Source: Gemmatimonadaceae bacterium (GTDB lineage: Bacteria; Gemmatimonadota; Gemmatimonadetes; Gemmatimonadales; Gemmatimonadaceae). From it: a stretch of 64,000 bases of DNA. Made by a program: the position numbers and the translations under genes. Under the pieces are notes generated by a model, which saw nothing but the letters and a program-made list of their open reading frames with translations, did no database searches and was not told where the DNA came from. The stretch covers positions 21,614 through 85,613 of the forward strand of contig JACCRF010000001.1 in assembly GCA_013813715.1 (NCBI GenBank). Direction: 5' to 3'. Below are positions 1 to 8,938 of this stretch, one piece after another; the first letter of the stretch is position 1, and each line of letters begins with the position of its first letter.

Positions 1-96
1 TGAAGCACTCCCTGAGCGGGATCGACCGTCTGCTTGCGTGGTGACATGCAGTTCGGAACCTAGCTCTCTTCCACACGCGACGGTAGATTCGGAGCG

Positions 97-573
97 ATGT
101 CTTTCTGGAGTCGCTTCAGCGGCGGGAAGTCCAAGAGCGAGCAGAAGCGCCTCGACTACCTGAGCGAGGGGCTCGCGCTCGAGCGTCAGGGGGATTTCGA
201 GGCCGCCCTCACCTCATATCAGCTTGCGCTCAGAGACGATCCCACCAACCATCGTGTTCTGCAGAACATGGCGATCGCCTACTCCCGCACCGGACGGCAG
301 ACCGAAGCCGTTCGCTGCTACCGGAGGGCGCTCGAGATCCAGCCGAAACTTTCAGGCGCCCATTACGGGCTCGCCTTCCTGCTGCTGCGGCGCGGCGAAA
401 CAAGTGACGCGGCCTTCCACCTCGAATCGTTTCTCATGGATCCGCCTCCGCCAGGCGCTGAGGCAGACCGCTGGGTAACGCACGCCAGGGAGACCCTCGA
501 TCGCATTCGAACGACGGATCAGCAGCCCGAGGACGCGATCGAGACCGGGGAGTACCCGGAGGCGTCGGAGTAG
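97..573 (+). CDS. TPR-repeat protein
   Basis: ORF with TPR-like helical repeats (DPTNHRVLQNMAIAYSRTGRQTEAVRCYRRALEIQP); stop abuts the parA-like start. Confidence 0.85.
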   Translation: MSFWSRFSGGKSKSEQKRLDYLSEGLALERQGDFEAALTSYQLALRDDPTNHRVLQNMAIAYSRTGRQTEAVRCYRRALEIQPKLSGAHYGLAFLLLRRGETSDAAFHLESFLMDPPPPGAEADRWVTHARETLDRIRTTDQQPEDAIETGEYPEASE

Positions 574-1341
574 ATGGGTGATGTGCTCGCCATCGTCAGC
601 CAGAAGGGAGGTGTCGGAAAGACGACAACGGCGGTAAACCTCTCCGCTGCGTTCGCGAGGCGAGGGCTCAAGACGCTGATAATAGACGTTGACCCCCAGG
701 GATCTGTTCGGTATGGCGTCGGACTCCGGCGCGATCATCAGAACGCCGGGTTCGCCGACTACCTGAACGGTCAGAAATCCCTGCGCGAAGTAATCCTTCC
801 CACTGCGCTGCCATGGCTCAGAGTCATTCTTGCAGGTTCCGTATCCGACGCCGCCGACCACGCCACCTACCAGCAGCTCATTGCCGAGACCGACGTTCTT
901 CCCGACCTGCTCGCCACCGCGAGACAGAGATGTCACGTTGTGGTGGTGGACGCCCCTCCTGGCATTGGCCCAATCACGCGGAAAGTCCTCGAAACGAGCC
1001 AGCGAGTAATCGTGCCGCTCCAATGCGAGCCTCTCGCGCTCCAGACCACGCCGCAGATCCTTCGCGGCATTCAAGACGTCGTCGCGACGAACGAACGGCT
1101 CACTCTCGACGGAATACTGATGACAATGTTCGAGCCGGGAAACGCGGCGAGCGAGCGTGTCGTGGATTACGTGCGCCGCCACCTTCCGGCGAACATCGTG
1201 TTCAATACCGTGATCCCGCGGACGATCGCCACCACCGATGCATTCGCGGCGGGTCAGCCGGTGGTTCTCCGGACGCCGGCCGATGCCGCCTCTTTGGCCT
1301 ACATCGAGCTCGCTTCGCAGCTCGCGGAACGCTTCATATGA
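574..1341 (+). CDS. ParA/Soj-family ATPase
   Basis: Deviant Walker A QKGGVGKTTTAVNLSAA, DVDPQGS, VVVDAPPG motifs. Confidence 0.93.
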   Translation: MGDVLAIVSQKGGVGKTTTAVNLSAAFARRGLKTLIIDVDPQGSVRYGVGLRRDHQNAGFADYLNGQKSLREVILPTALPWLRVILAGSVSDAADHATYQQLIAETDVLPDLLATARQRCHVVVVDAPPGIGPITRKVLETSQRVIVPLQCEPLALQTTPQILRGIQDVVATNERLTLDGILMTMFEPGNAASERVVDYVRRHLPANIVFNTVIPRTIATTDAFAAGQPVVLRTPADAASLAYIELASQLAERFI

Positions 1342-2105
1342 CCGGACGCGCTACGCTTCTCGTTTCGGCAGCCGCGGCGATGGCTGGGGCAGTCGTCGCA
1401 TGTACGGACATTCCGTCCGAGCCCGGCGCGGTGCTGTCCTTCTCCGTCGACTCCCTTCCCTTTCCTTCGGTAGTGCTCGGGGATTCGTTGCGCGACACCG
1501 CCGGTGTGGTATCGCCGCTTACGGTCACCGCGTACAACTTCCAGGGCGCCGTGATTCCGGACGTGCCGGTGAGGTTCAGCACGCGCGACCGCGGCGTCAG
1601 CGTCGACAGCGTGACCGGCATCGTGACCGGCGACAGTCTTCGCTCCACACCGGCGCGTCTTGTCGCGAGAGTCGGCACCCTCGAGGCGCCCTTCTCTCTC
1701 GACGTAACGCTCCGACCCGACACGGTAGCAGCCGTCGCGGCCCGCGACAGTCTTCTCTACTCGCTCATCGATACGACGGTGAACGTGTCGACACCGCTCA
1801 CCGTCAGGGTGCGCCACGGCCTCGGGTCGAGCGACAGCGCGGTCAAGGCCTGGCTCGTCACATTTGCGATCGTAAGCCCCGGCGATACCGCACTCGCACG
1901 GCTTGTCGACGAAGGCGGCCGCGCGTCGCTGACGGACACGACCGATGCCGGAGGCGTGGCGGGAAGAAGGATCCGGCTCAACGCCGCGCGGGTGACATCC
2001 GCGCGTGATTCGGTAGTCCTTCAGGCGAGTGTCAAGTATCGCGGCGCCCACATCCGCGGAAGTCCGGTAAGACTGGTACTCATCGTGAGGCCGCGTACGC
2101 CATGA
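1338..2105 (+). CDS. Predicted lipoprotein with Ig-like/beta-sandwich character
   Basis: ATGA overlap with parA-like gene; MTGRATLLVSAAAAMAGAVVAC lipobox; beta-rich Ser/Asp/Thr sequence. Confidence 0.65.
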   Translation: MTGRATLLVSAAAAMAGAVVACTDIPSEPGAVLSFSVDSLPFPSVVLGDSLRDTAGVVSPLTVTAYNFQGAVIPDVPVRFSTRDRGVSVDSVTGIVTGDSLRSTPARLVARVGTLEAPFSLDVTLRPDTVAAVAARDSLLYSLIDTTVNVSTPLTVRVRHGLGSSDSAVKAWLVTFAIVSPGDTALARLVDEGGRASLTDTTDAGGVAGRRIRLNAARVTSARDSVVLQASVKYRGAHIRGSPVRLVLIVRPRTP

Positions 2106-3955
2106 CCAGAATTCCCCCCGAGACGAAATCGATAACGAGTGGCGGGCCGGCCCCGGTACCCGGCACCATCAATCAACTTTTCTTCGAGGCGATCGAGCGC
2201 TTCGACAGGCCTGACGCGCTCCAGTTCAAGGCGGCGGGAAAATACCATCCCATCTCCCATCGAGAGATCGCCGAGCGGGTCCGGCGTGTTGCGTTCGGGT
2301 TGAGGGCGAGCGGCGTCGTGCGCGGCGACCGGGTTGCAATTCTGTCAGAAAACAGGCCGGAGTGGGCGATCTCCGACTACGCGTGCCTCACGAGCGGGCT
2401 CACCGATGTCCCCATCTATCCAACCCTCCCATCCGAACAGATCGCGTACATCCTGAAGGATGCGGGCGCGGTGGCGGTATTCGTGTCCACCGCCGCGCAG
2501 GCAGCGAAGATCAGTGAGATCCGCGGCACCGTACCGGCGCTCGTGTCCGTCATCAGCTTCGACGACGTCGGTGATCTCGCGGATATGACGCTGGTCGCCC
2601 TCGAGGCGAAAGGAGTGAGCGCCGAGACCCCGGACGCGATTGCGAGGTACCGTGAAGAGGCTGGCCAGGTGAAACCGGACGACATCGCGACCCTCATTTA
2701 CACGTCGGGCACGACCGGCCCTCCGAAGGGCGTGATGCTCTCGCACGACAACATCCACTCGAACGTGATGGCCACGCGGAACAAGATTCCGTTCGCTTCC
2801 ACCGATGTCGGGCTCAGTTTTCTGCCTCTGTCGCACGTCTTCGAGCGGACCGCCGACTACATCATGTTCGCGACAGGAACCTCCATCGCCTACGCCGAGA
2901 GTCTGGACACGGTACCGGCGAATATGCAGGAGGTGCGGCCGACGATCGTGTTCTCGGTTCCGCGACTCTACGAGAAGATGTATGCGAGAGTGCTGCAGGG
3001 CGCTCTCTCCGGCGGCTATCTGAAGCGGAAGATCTTCTTCTGGGCGCGATCAGTCGCGGGAAAATACGCCGACGTGCGACTCGCCGGCGGGAAGCCCGGC
3101 GTAGTGCTTTCCAGGCAGTACGCAATGGCCCAGAAGCTGGTCTTTTCAAAGCTGAAGGAGCGTACCGGTGGGAGGCTCCGCTATTTCGTCTCCGGCGGGG
3201 CTCCCCTCGCTGACGAGATCAACAAGTTCTTTTTCGCCGCGGGACTCACGATTCTCGAAGGTTACGGTCTGACCGAGACGTCTCCCGTGATGTCGGTCAA
3301 CACGCCGGAAGATTTCGTCATCGGCACCGTGGGAAAGCCGATCGAGGGCGTCGAAGTCACGATCGCGGCCGATGGCGAGATCCTGACTCGCGGCCCTCAT
3401 GTCATGAAGGGTTACTACAACAATCCCGTCGCCACCGCCGAAGCGATCGATCCCGACGGCTGGTTTCACACCGGCGACATCGGCGAGCTAAGGAACGGGT
3501 TCCTCGCCATCACCGACAGGAAGAAAGACATCATCGTCACCGCCGGCGGCAAGAACATCGCGCCACAGCCGATCGAGAACCGGGTCAAGACGAACAAGTT
3601 CGTGACCCAGGCCGTGATGATCGGCGACAAGCGGAAGTTCCCGTCGATGCTGATCGTTCCCAACTTTGATCAACTCGAGGCGTGGGCGAAGAAGGCCAAC
3701 ATCGTCTGGGCCGACCGCGCCCAGCTTCTCAAGATGCCGGCGATCTCGGCGAAGATCGCTGAAGAAGTTCACAGCCAGCTCGAGGGCCTCGCCAGTTTCG
3801 AGACCCCGAAAAAAGTCGCTCTGATCGAGCACGACTTCTCACTCGAGCGCGGGGAGCTCACACCAACCCAGAAGGTGAAGCGAAAGGTGATTGACAAGAA
3901 CTACAAGCAGGTCATCGATTCACTCTACGCCGAGCCGGCGATAGACGCTGGTTGA
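2102..3955 (+). CDS. AMP-dependent long-chain acyl-CoA synthetase
   Basis: LIYTSGTTGPPKGVMLSH, GYGLTETSPV, WFHTGDIGEL, TDRKKDIIVTAGGKNIAP motifs. Confidence 0.95.
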   Translation: MTRIPPETKSITSGGPAPVPGTINQLFFEAIERFDRPDALQFKAAGKYHPISHREIAERVRRVAFGLRASGVVRGDRVAILSENRPEWAISDYACLTSGLTDVPIYPTLPSEQIAYILKDAGAVAVFVSTAAQAAKISEIRGTVPALVSVISFDDVGDLADMTLVALEAKGVSAETPDAIARYREEAGQVKPDDIATLIYTSGTTGPPKGVMLSHDNIHSNVMATRNKIPFASTDVGLSFLPLSHVFERTADYIMFATGTSIAYAESLDTVPANMQEVRPTIVFSVPRLYEKMYARVLQGALSGGYLKRKIFFWARSVAGKYADVRLAGGKPGVVLSRQYAMAQKLVFSKLKERTGGRLRYFVSGGAPLADEINKFFFAAGLTILEGYGLTETSPVMSVNTPEDFVIGTVGKPIEGVEVTIAADGEILTRGPHVMKGYYNNPVATAEAIDPDGWFHTGDIGELRNGFLAITDRKKDIIVTAGGKNIAPQPIENRVKTNKFVTQAVMIGDKRKFPSMLIVPNFDQLEAWAKKANIVWADRAQLLKMPAISAKIAEEVHSQLEGLASFETPKKVALIEHDFSLERGELTPTQKVKRKVIDKNYKQVIDSLYAEPAIDAG

Positions 3956-3964
3956 CTGTTCCGT

Positions 3965-4654
3965 CTATCGCGACAGCTTGACGAGCTCGCCGGTAAGCTC
4001 CGCCACAACGTAGCGCTCGTCGCGAGCCAGCTCGCGAAATGCCGGCGGCAACTGTGTGCCCGGCGCTACTACAAGGCGCCCTCCCGGTCGGAGCACACGC
4101 CCCACATCTAGCACCAGCGATGGGGCGGCGGAGCCATCGAGCGCGACACCATCGGCAGAGCCCCGCGCGAGCGGCACAGCGCTGCTGCATTCGACGGCGG
4201 CGATTCCTTCCTGCTCGTCGAGCTCGCCGGCAGGTGGGTTGAGGGCAATAACGCGCGCGGCGGCGAGGTTACGCACCTCGCCCGCGAATCGGGATGTTTC
4301 GCCCTCGAGTACTGCGAGCCCCCCTGGACGCGTGAGTGAGAGCATTGCCGCCATCCGCATCGCGCCTTCCGCGGCCGGTTCGCTTATGCCCGGCTGGGTG
4401 TCGGGCAACGCGTTCCGGGTAACGGGTACCGGGTGCCGGGCACCGCCCTGGACGGCCGGACTTTCGGGAAGCTCCTCAGGAGCTGCGTCGAACCTGGGGA
4501 TCCCATCCCGAATGGCGTATCGCTCTCCGCAGACCGGACACCCGAGCGTGCCTTCAACGACGAGTCGCCCATCCATCCGCGCGAAAGACGCCACGAGCCA
4601 ACTGTCTTCATGCGGCCGCGGACACCGGAGCAGGTCGATAAGCTCGATGTGCAC
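3965..4654 (-). CDS. Trm112-like zinc domain fused to a degenerate SAM-methyltransferase-like domain
   Basis: N-term MHIELIDLLRCPRPHE...GTLGCPVCGERYAIRDGIPRF; C-term LVLDVGRVLRPGGRLVVAPG resembles methyltransferase post-motif. Confidence 0.6.
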   Translation of the reverse strand: MHIELIDLLRCPRPHEDSWLVASFARMDGRLVVEGTLGCPVCGERYAIRDGIPRFDAAPEELPESPAVQGGARHPVPVTRNALPDTQPGISEPAAEGAMRMAAMLSLTRPGGLAVLEGETSRFAGEVRNLAAARVIALNPPAGELDEQEGIAAVECSSAVPLARGSADGVALDGSAAPSLVLDVGRVLRPGGRLVVAPGTQLPPAFRELARDERYVVAELTGELVKLSR

Positions 4655-4663
4655 GAGTCCGGC

Positions 4664-5389
4664 TCAGCTGCTCGACAGGCGGAGCTCGTCTACGTTTACC
4701 GTGGGTGGCTGGGCGAGAGCGTAAAGCACGGCTTCCGCGATGGCTTTCGGCCTGAGCATGGAGGCACGCGCCGGGAAAGGTGTGGTCTCGCCATCAGTGT
4801 CGATGGGGTCCCACAGACTTGTATCGACGGATGACGGAGAGATGAGCGTGGCACGCACGCCGGTGCCGCGTGTCTCCGCGAGCAGCACCTCGTGCATCGC
4901 TCTCAGCCCGAACTTGCTGGCCGAATAGGCTCCGTTCCCCGGGAAAATGGTTCTGTCGCCCAATGAGCCGATTGTGACAACGTGGCCGTCCTTCCGTTCG
5001 CGCATCTCTCGGAGAAAGGCGTTGATGACGAGAAAGGGCGCGACGAGGTTCGTCTCGACGGATCCGACGAATTCCTCCGGGGTCATTGATTCGAGCGGCG
5101 AGACTCGGAAGAATCCCGCGTTGTTGACGATGATGTGCGGCGCCTCTCCAAACTCCGATCGCACGACGGCCGCCGCGGCCGCGACAGATGCGGCATCGGT
5201 GACGTCGCAGCGGACGGGCAGCGAACGGCCGCCGATCTCGGCGGCGAGCGTGTTGAGCGCGTCCGCGTTCCGCGCGAGCAATGCGACTCGGGCCCCACTG
5301 GCCGAGAGCGACCGCGCGATCTCCGCTCCGATGCCGCGGGACGCGCCAGTGACGAGCGCAGTCCGCGACGCAAGCCCGACGGCCGTCAA
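4664..5389 (-). CDS. SDR-family oxidoreductase (sepiapterin-reductase-like candidate by context)
   Basis: TGASRGIG, NNAG, S...YSASK motifs; directly downstream of PTPS and FolE genes. Confidence 0.85.
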   Translation of the reverse strand: MTAVGLASRTALVTGASRGIGAEIARSLSASGARVALLARNADALNTLAAEIGGRSLPVRCDVTDAASVAAAAAVVRSEFGEAPHIIVNNAGFFRVSPLESMTPEEFVGSVETNLVAPFLVINAFLREMRERKDGHVVTIGSLGDRTIFPGNGAYSASKFGLRAMHEVLLAETRGTGVRATLISPSSVDTSLWDPIDTDGETTPFPARASMLRPKAIAEAVLYALAQPPTVNVDELRLSSS

Positions 5390-5392
5390 CCT

Positions 5393-5967
5393 CTAGTTTC
5401 CGTTGTGGGCCAGGCGCAGGAACTCGTCCCGCGTCTTGGAGTCGTCGCGAAAGACACCGCGCAGCGCCGACGTGATCGTCTTCGAGTTCTGCTTCTGCAC
5501 TCCCCGCATCATCATGCAGAGATGATACGCTTCGATCACCACCCCGACTCCGAGGGGATCGAGAACGTCCGTCAGCGCTTCCGCGATCTGCTCGGTGAGG
5601 CGCTCCTGAACCTGGAGCCGCTGCGCAAACACGTCCACTACCCGCGGCAGCTTGGACAATCCCACTATCCGCCCATTCGGGATGTAGGCGACATGCGCCC
5701 TTCCGTAGAATGGAAGCATGTGGTGCTCGCACATTGAGTACAGCTCGATGTCGCGAACCATGATCATGTTCGAGTGGCAGTCGTCGAACATTGCATCGCC
5801 GATGACCAGCCGCACATCCTGCTCGTAACCGCGCGTAAGCCATTGCAATGATGCCGCGACTCGGGCGGGTGTCTTGACCAGCCCTTCGCGTGACGAGTCT
5901 TCGCCAATTAGCTCGAGCTGCCGGCGGACGAGCTCCTCGAGCTCGTCAGTCTCCGGAGTATTCGACA
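5393..5967 (-). CDS. folE: GTP cyclohydrolase I
   Basis: [38 protein letters not shown]; start taken as [13 protein letters not shown]. Confidence 0.95.
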
Positions 5968-6362
5968 TAGTTGTTTTCAGTTTCCCAGAGTACCAGCCGC
6001 CGGAGCCGGGCCGGAGCGACGGCCGGCACAAGGATGCCCCAGAACGCCACGACGATGTTCTCGGCCGTCGGAATGGTACTCTGCATGAAGGGAACGTCGA
6101 TGTTGAAGTTGCGGTGATCCACCATGTCCACCACCTCGCGCTCCACGATCGCTCCGAGCTTGCCGAGGTCGATCACGTAGCCGGTGGATTCATCGATCGG
6201 GCCTTCCACCGACACGTCGAGCGTGTAGTTGTGGCCGTGCCAGTTCGGGTTATTGCATTTCCCGAACGTCGCCTCGTTCTCGGAATCGGAGAACTGGGGG
6301 TTGAACACGCGGTGCGCGGCGTTGAACCGGAGCCGGCGGGTCACAGTGACGCGCTTCGTCAT
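5946..6362 (-). CDS. 6-pyruvoyl-tetrahydropterin synthase (canonical PTPS type)
   Basis: [20 protein letters not shown]...[23 protein letters not shown]-x5-HGH spacing; ...[13 protein letters not shown]...PTAENIVV. Confidence 0.92.
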   Translation of the reverse strand: MTKRVTVTRRLRFNAAHRVFNPQFSDSENEATFGKCNNPNWHGHNYTLDVSVEGPIDESTGYVIDLGKLGAIVEREVVDMVDHRNFNIDVPFMQSTIPTAENIVVAFWGILVPAVAPARLRRLVLWETENNYVEYSGD

Positions 6363-6382
6363 TATTCCCGGGGAGTGAGCGG

Positions 6383-6421
6383 AAAAAAAGCCCCGCCGGC
6401 ACGTTACGGCGACGGCGGAGC
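6383..6421 (-). terminator. Intrinsic-terminator-like hairpin in the leader of the PTPS-folE operon
   Basis: Minus strand GCTCCGCCG-(14 nt)-CGGCGGGGC followed by TTTTTTT, about 20 nt upstream of the PTPS start codon. Confidence 0.7.
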
Positions 6422-6657
6422 TTCCAACAGGAACGAAGAGGGATTTTGAAGCCCTGTCGAATTTTGGGATCCTCACTCTTGCCTCCCGCCTTCCCCGCAC
6501 TGGGGCATGACGTCAGCACGATTTATTGGACCCTCTCGGAGGACTTATCGGCTCAAAAAGATGATCTCTCCGTCCCTCGAAGATGAGGGCAGGTACCCAC
6601 CATCCTCGTAACGGCTGTAATTTACGGCTGCGCCAACTCACCGTCAACGAAACGAGC

Positions 6658-6831
6658 ATGGACCTGGGACTCATTGCCGCAGTCGTGATGCTGCTTGTCT
6701 GGGCTGTCCTCACGGTCGCGACGGAAGCGCCGGGGTATGTACACCTTCTTCTTACGATCGGCGTCTTCGTGCTTATCTGGCGCATCACCGTGCGCGGATC
6801 TCCCGGGACGCGCTCCACGCTCAAGAAGTAG
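6658..6831 (+). CDS. Small two-TM membrane protein (lmo0937-like)
   Basis: MDLGLIAAVVMLLVWAVLTVATEAPGYVHLLLTIGVFVLIWRITVRG. Confidence 0.65.
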   Translation: MDLGLIAAVVMLLVWAVLTVATEAPGYVHLLLTIGVFVLIWRITVRGSPGTRSTLKK

Positions 6832-6849
6832 GGTCTCGAGGCGAATACC

Positions 6850-7887
6850 GTGACTCCCCACGGCGGTTATCCGGGGGCGGAAATGGAAGCGGCGAGCGAG
6901 ATGTCATCTGTCGCCGTCGCCGAGCAGCCCCAGTCCATGGGGACGGTACGAGACCAGCCGGTCGTCGTCACTGGAGCTGCAGGACTCGTCGGCACTCACG
7001 TCTGCCGTACTCTGGTGAATTCGGGGTTCAAGGTGCGCGCTGTCGTGCGCGATATGGCGAAGGCCGCGTCGAGGTTTGGGCACCTGCCGATCGAGATTCG
7101 CGTCAGCGACATTCGCAACGCCGATTCGATGCGCGCCGCGCTCACCGGCGCTGGCTCGCTGATTCATCTGGCGGCGATAGCCATCGAGAAGCCGGGCCAG
7201 AGCTACGCCGATGTCAACACCGATGCCACACGTATCCTGCTCGACGCCGCGAAGAGTGCCGGGGCGAACCGGATTGTTTACATGTCGCAGAACGGGGCGG
7301 ACGCCGGCTCCCGGTACGCATTCCTGCGCAGTAAGGGAATCGCCCAGGAAATGGTCGCGGGCAGCGGATCAAGATGGACCGTGCTTCGCCCTTCGGTGAT
7401 TTTCGGACCGGAGGATGAGTTCGTGAACGTGCTGGGACGGATGGTGAAGCTGTCGCCCCTTGTCTTCCCGTTGCCGGGCGGCGGGACCGCGAAGTTTCAG
7501 CCAGTTGCCGTCGGCGACGTGGCACGAGCGGTCGTGAAGGTGCTCGCCGATCCCGAATCGGTGGGCCGCACCTGGTCGCTCGGCGGATCCACGCCGTTGA
7601 CGCTTCGCCAGATGACAGAGCGCATCCTCATCGCCATGAATACATCGCGAGTTCTCGTCGGCGTTCCGGTGACGGCGCTCCGGCCTGTCGTAGCGCTCGC
7701 CCAGAAGGTGCTCCCCCATCCGCCGGTAACGACTGGCCTGCTGGATCTCCTCGAGATCGACAACGTCATCGATAAGAACGATCTCACCGAAACGCTCGGC
7801 ATAACCCCAACGCCGTTTGCGCCTGAGGAACTCCTCTATCTGCGCAAGATCACCGTCTCGTCGGCGATCAAATCGCTCTTCGGGTAG
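6850..7887 (+). CDS. NAD-dependent epimerase/dehydratase family (NDUFA9-like) protein
   Basis: VVVTGAAGLVGTHVCRTLVNSG Rossmann motif; atypical-SDR layout. Confidence 0.85.
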   Translation: MTPHGGYPGAEMEAASEMSSVAVAEQPQSMGTVRDQPVVVTGAAGLVGTHVCRTLVNSGFKVRAVVRDMAKAASRFGHLPIEIRVSDIRNADSMRAALTGAGSLIHLAAIAIEKPGQSYADVNTDATRILLDAAKSAGANRIVYMSQNGADAGSRYAFLRSKGIAQEMVAGSGSRWTVLRPSVIFGPEDEFVNVLGRMVKLSPLVFPLPGGGTAKFQPVAVGDVARAVVKVLADPESVGRTWSLGGSTPLTLRQMTERILIAMNTSRVLVGVPVTALRPVVALAQKVLPHPPVTTGLLDLLEIDNVIDKNDLTETLGITPTPFAPEELLYLRKITVSSAIKSLFG

Positions 7888-7897
7888 CGTGCACGAG

Positions 7898-7922
7898 AAA
7901 GCGTTAACACAGATGACGCTTT
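7898..7922. terminator. Hairpin between convergent genes
   Basis: AAAGCGT-11 nt-ACGCTTT flanked by A/T runs between two convergent CDSs. Confidence 0.5.
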
Positions 7923-7945
7923 TCCTCAACAGTTTGAGGTAGCAC

Positions 7946-8938
7946 TCAGATCTCCCAGTTGGATAGCACGACCCCGCGCTCCGGCCTAAGCTCCTCGCGG
8001 CCCTCGAGTGTCATGCGGAGATCGGACCAGCGAACTCGGCCGCCGCGCTGCACGAGATGGTGGTATGCCTCCGCATAGTATCCCTGCATCCGGATAGCCA
8101 CCCGGCGCGTGCCACTTCGCCGCGCGTGGTCGGTGAGCATCGTCACGAGAAGGTTGAACGCCTCGTCGTCGCGTGCGACGAGCTTGAGCACCCGCAATTC
8201 CTCCCGCACCCGGCCTTCCACCAGCGGTACTGAATGGCAGACAGCGAAGCCGCAAAGGTCGTCGCCGCGCCACAACATCAGCGTGTCGCCAAGCGACAGC
8301 TCCTCGGTGAGCCGTATCTCGCGCGAGAAGTCGTATCCCGGCAGCATCCGCTCGGTGAGAGAGAAACACTCTCCGACCGCGTCATCGAGCTCGTCCGCGT
8401 GCAGGCTCCCGAGGCGGACGCCGCGAAGCCCCCCTGAGATGGCCGACGCATATCCGCCATCGAGCGTGACGGTGAGTGTGAGATGGCCGGGCAGAAGTCC
8501 GAGAGACGAATAGAATCCGATGTTGTCCATCGTTCGCGGCATCGTCTCGAGGCCGATAACGCGCGCGCCGCTCGACCTGAGGTGATCCAGCCCGGCGGCG
8601 ACCACCGCCTTGCCGACGCCGTGACCCTGATAATCGGGATGAACCGCGAGAGGGCCCATCCACGCCTCCACTCCGGAGAGATGCGCAACGTTGAATGCCG
8701 CTACCTGGCCGCGTTCGTCCCGCCAGAGCATGGCGCCCGGCCCCGCATCGGCGATCGCAAAGCGCCACACTGCGGGATTGAGGTGCGGCACACGCACGCC
8801 CGCCATCCCGTCGCGTCGGTAGCGGTCGGTAAACGCGTCGCTGAAAACTCCGTTGAGAACCGCAATGTCGCTTTCGAGAATGCGATGCGGGCCCACGGGC
8901 ACCTTCGACTGACGCCAGGTCCGCGCGACAGCCATCAC
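7946..8938 (-). CDS. GNAT-family N-acetyltransferase (tandem GNAT-like domains)
   Basis: LAVHPDYQGHGVGKAVVAAGLDHLRSSGARVIGLETM. Confidence 0.8.
   Translation of the reverse strand: MMAVARTWRQSKVPVGPHRILESDIAVLNGVFSDAFTDRYRRDGMAGVRVPHLNPAVWRFAIADAGPGAMLWRDERGQVAAFNVAHLSGVEAWMGPLAVHPDYQGHGVGKAVVAAGLDHLRSSGARVIGLETMPRTMDNIGFYSSLGLLPGHLTLTVTLDGGYASAISGGLRGVRLGSLHADELDDAVGECFSLTERMLPGYDFSREIRLTEELSLGDTLMLWRGDDLCGFAVCHSVPLVEGRVREELRVLKLVARDDEAFNLLVTMLTDHARRSGTRRVAIRMQGYYAEAYHHLVQRGGRVRWSDLRMTLEGREELRPERGVVLSNWEI

Noticed and set aside
4794-5843. 349-aa alternative-frame ORF over SDR/folE
   Set aside because: Arg/His-rich out-of-frame translation of two recognisable enzymes.
5946-6362. QueD (queuosine pathway) assignment
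   Set aside because: Cys-to-HGH spacing is x5 (CNNPNWHGH) not x3, and no queC/queE neighbours are present; not absolutely excluded.
6400-6500. Possible tRNA-like element (AGGGCTTCAAAATCCCT) upstream of PTPS
   Set aside because: No acceptor stem, T-loop GTTCRA or 7-nt anticodon loop with a 5-bp stem could be built; the attenuator reading fits better.
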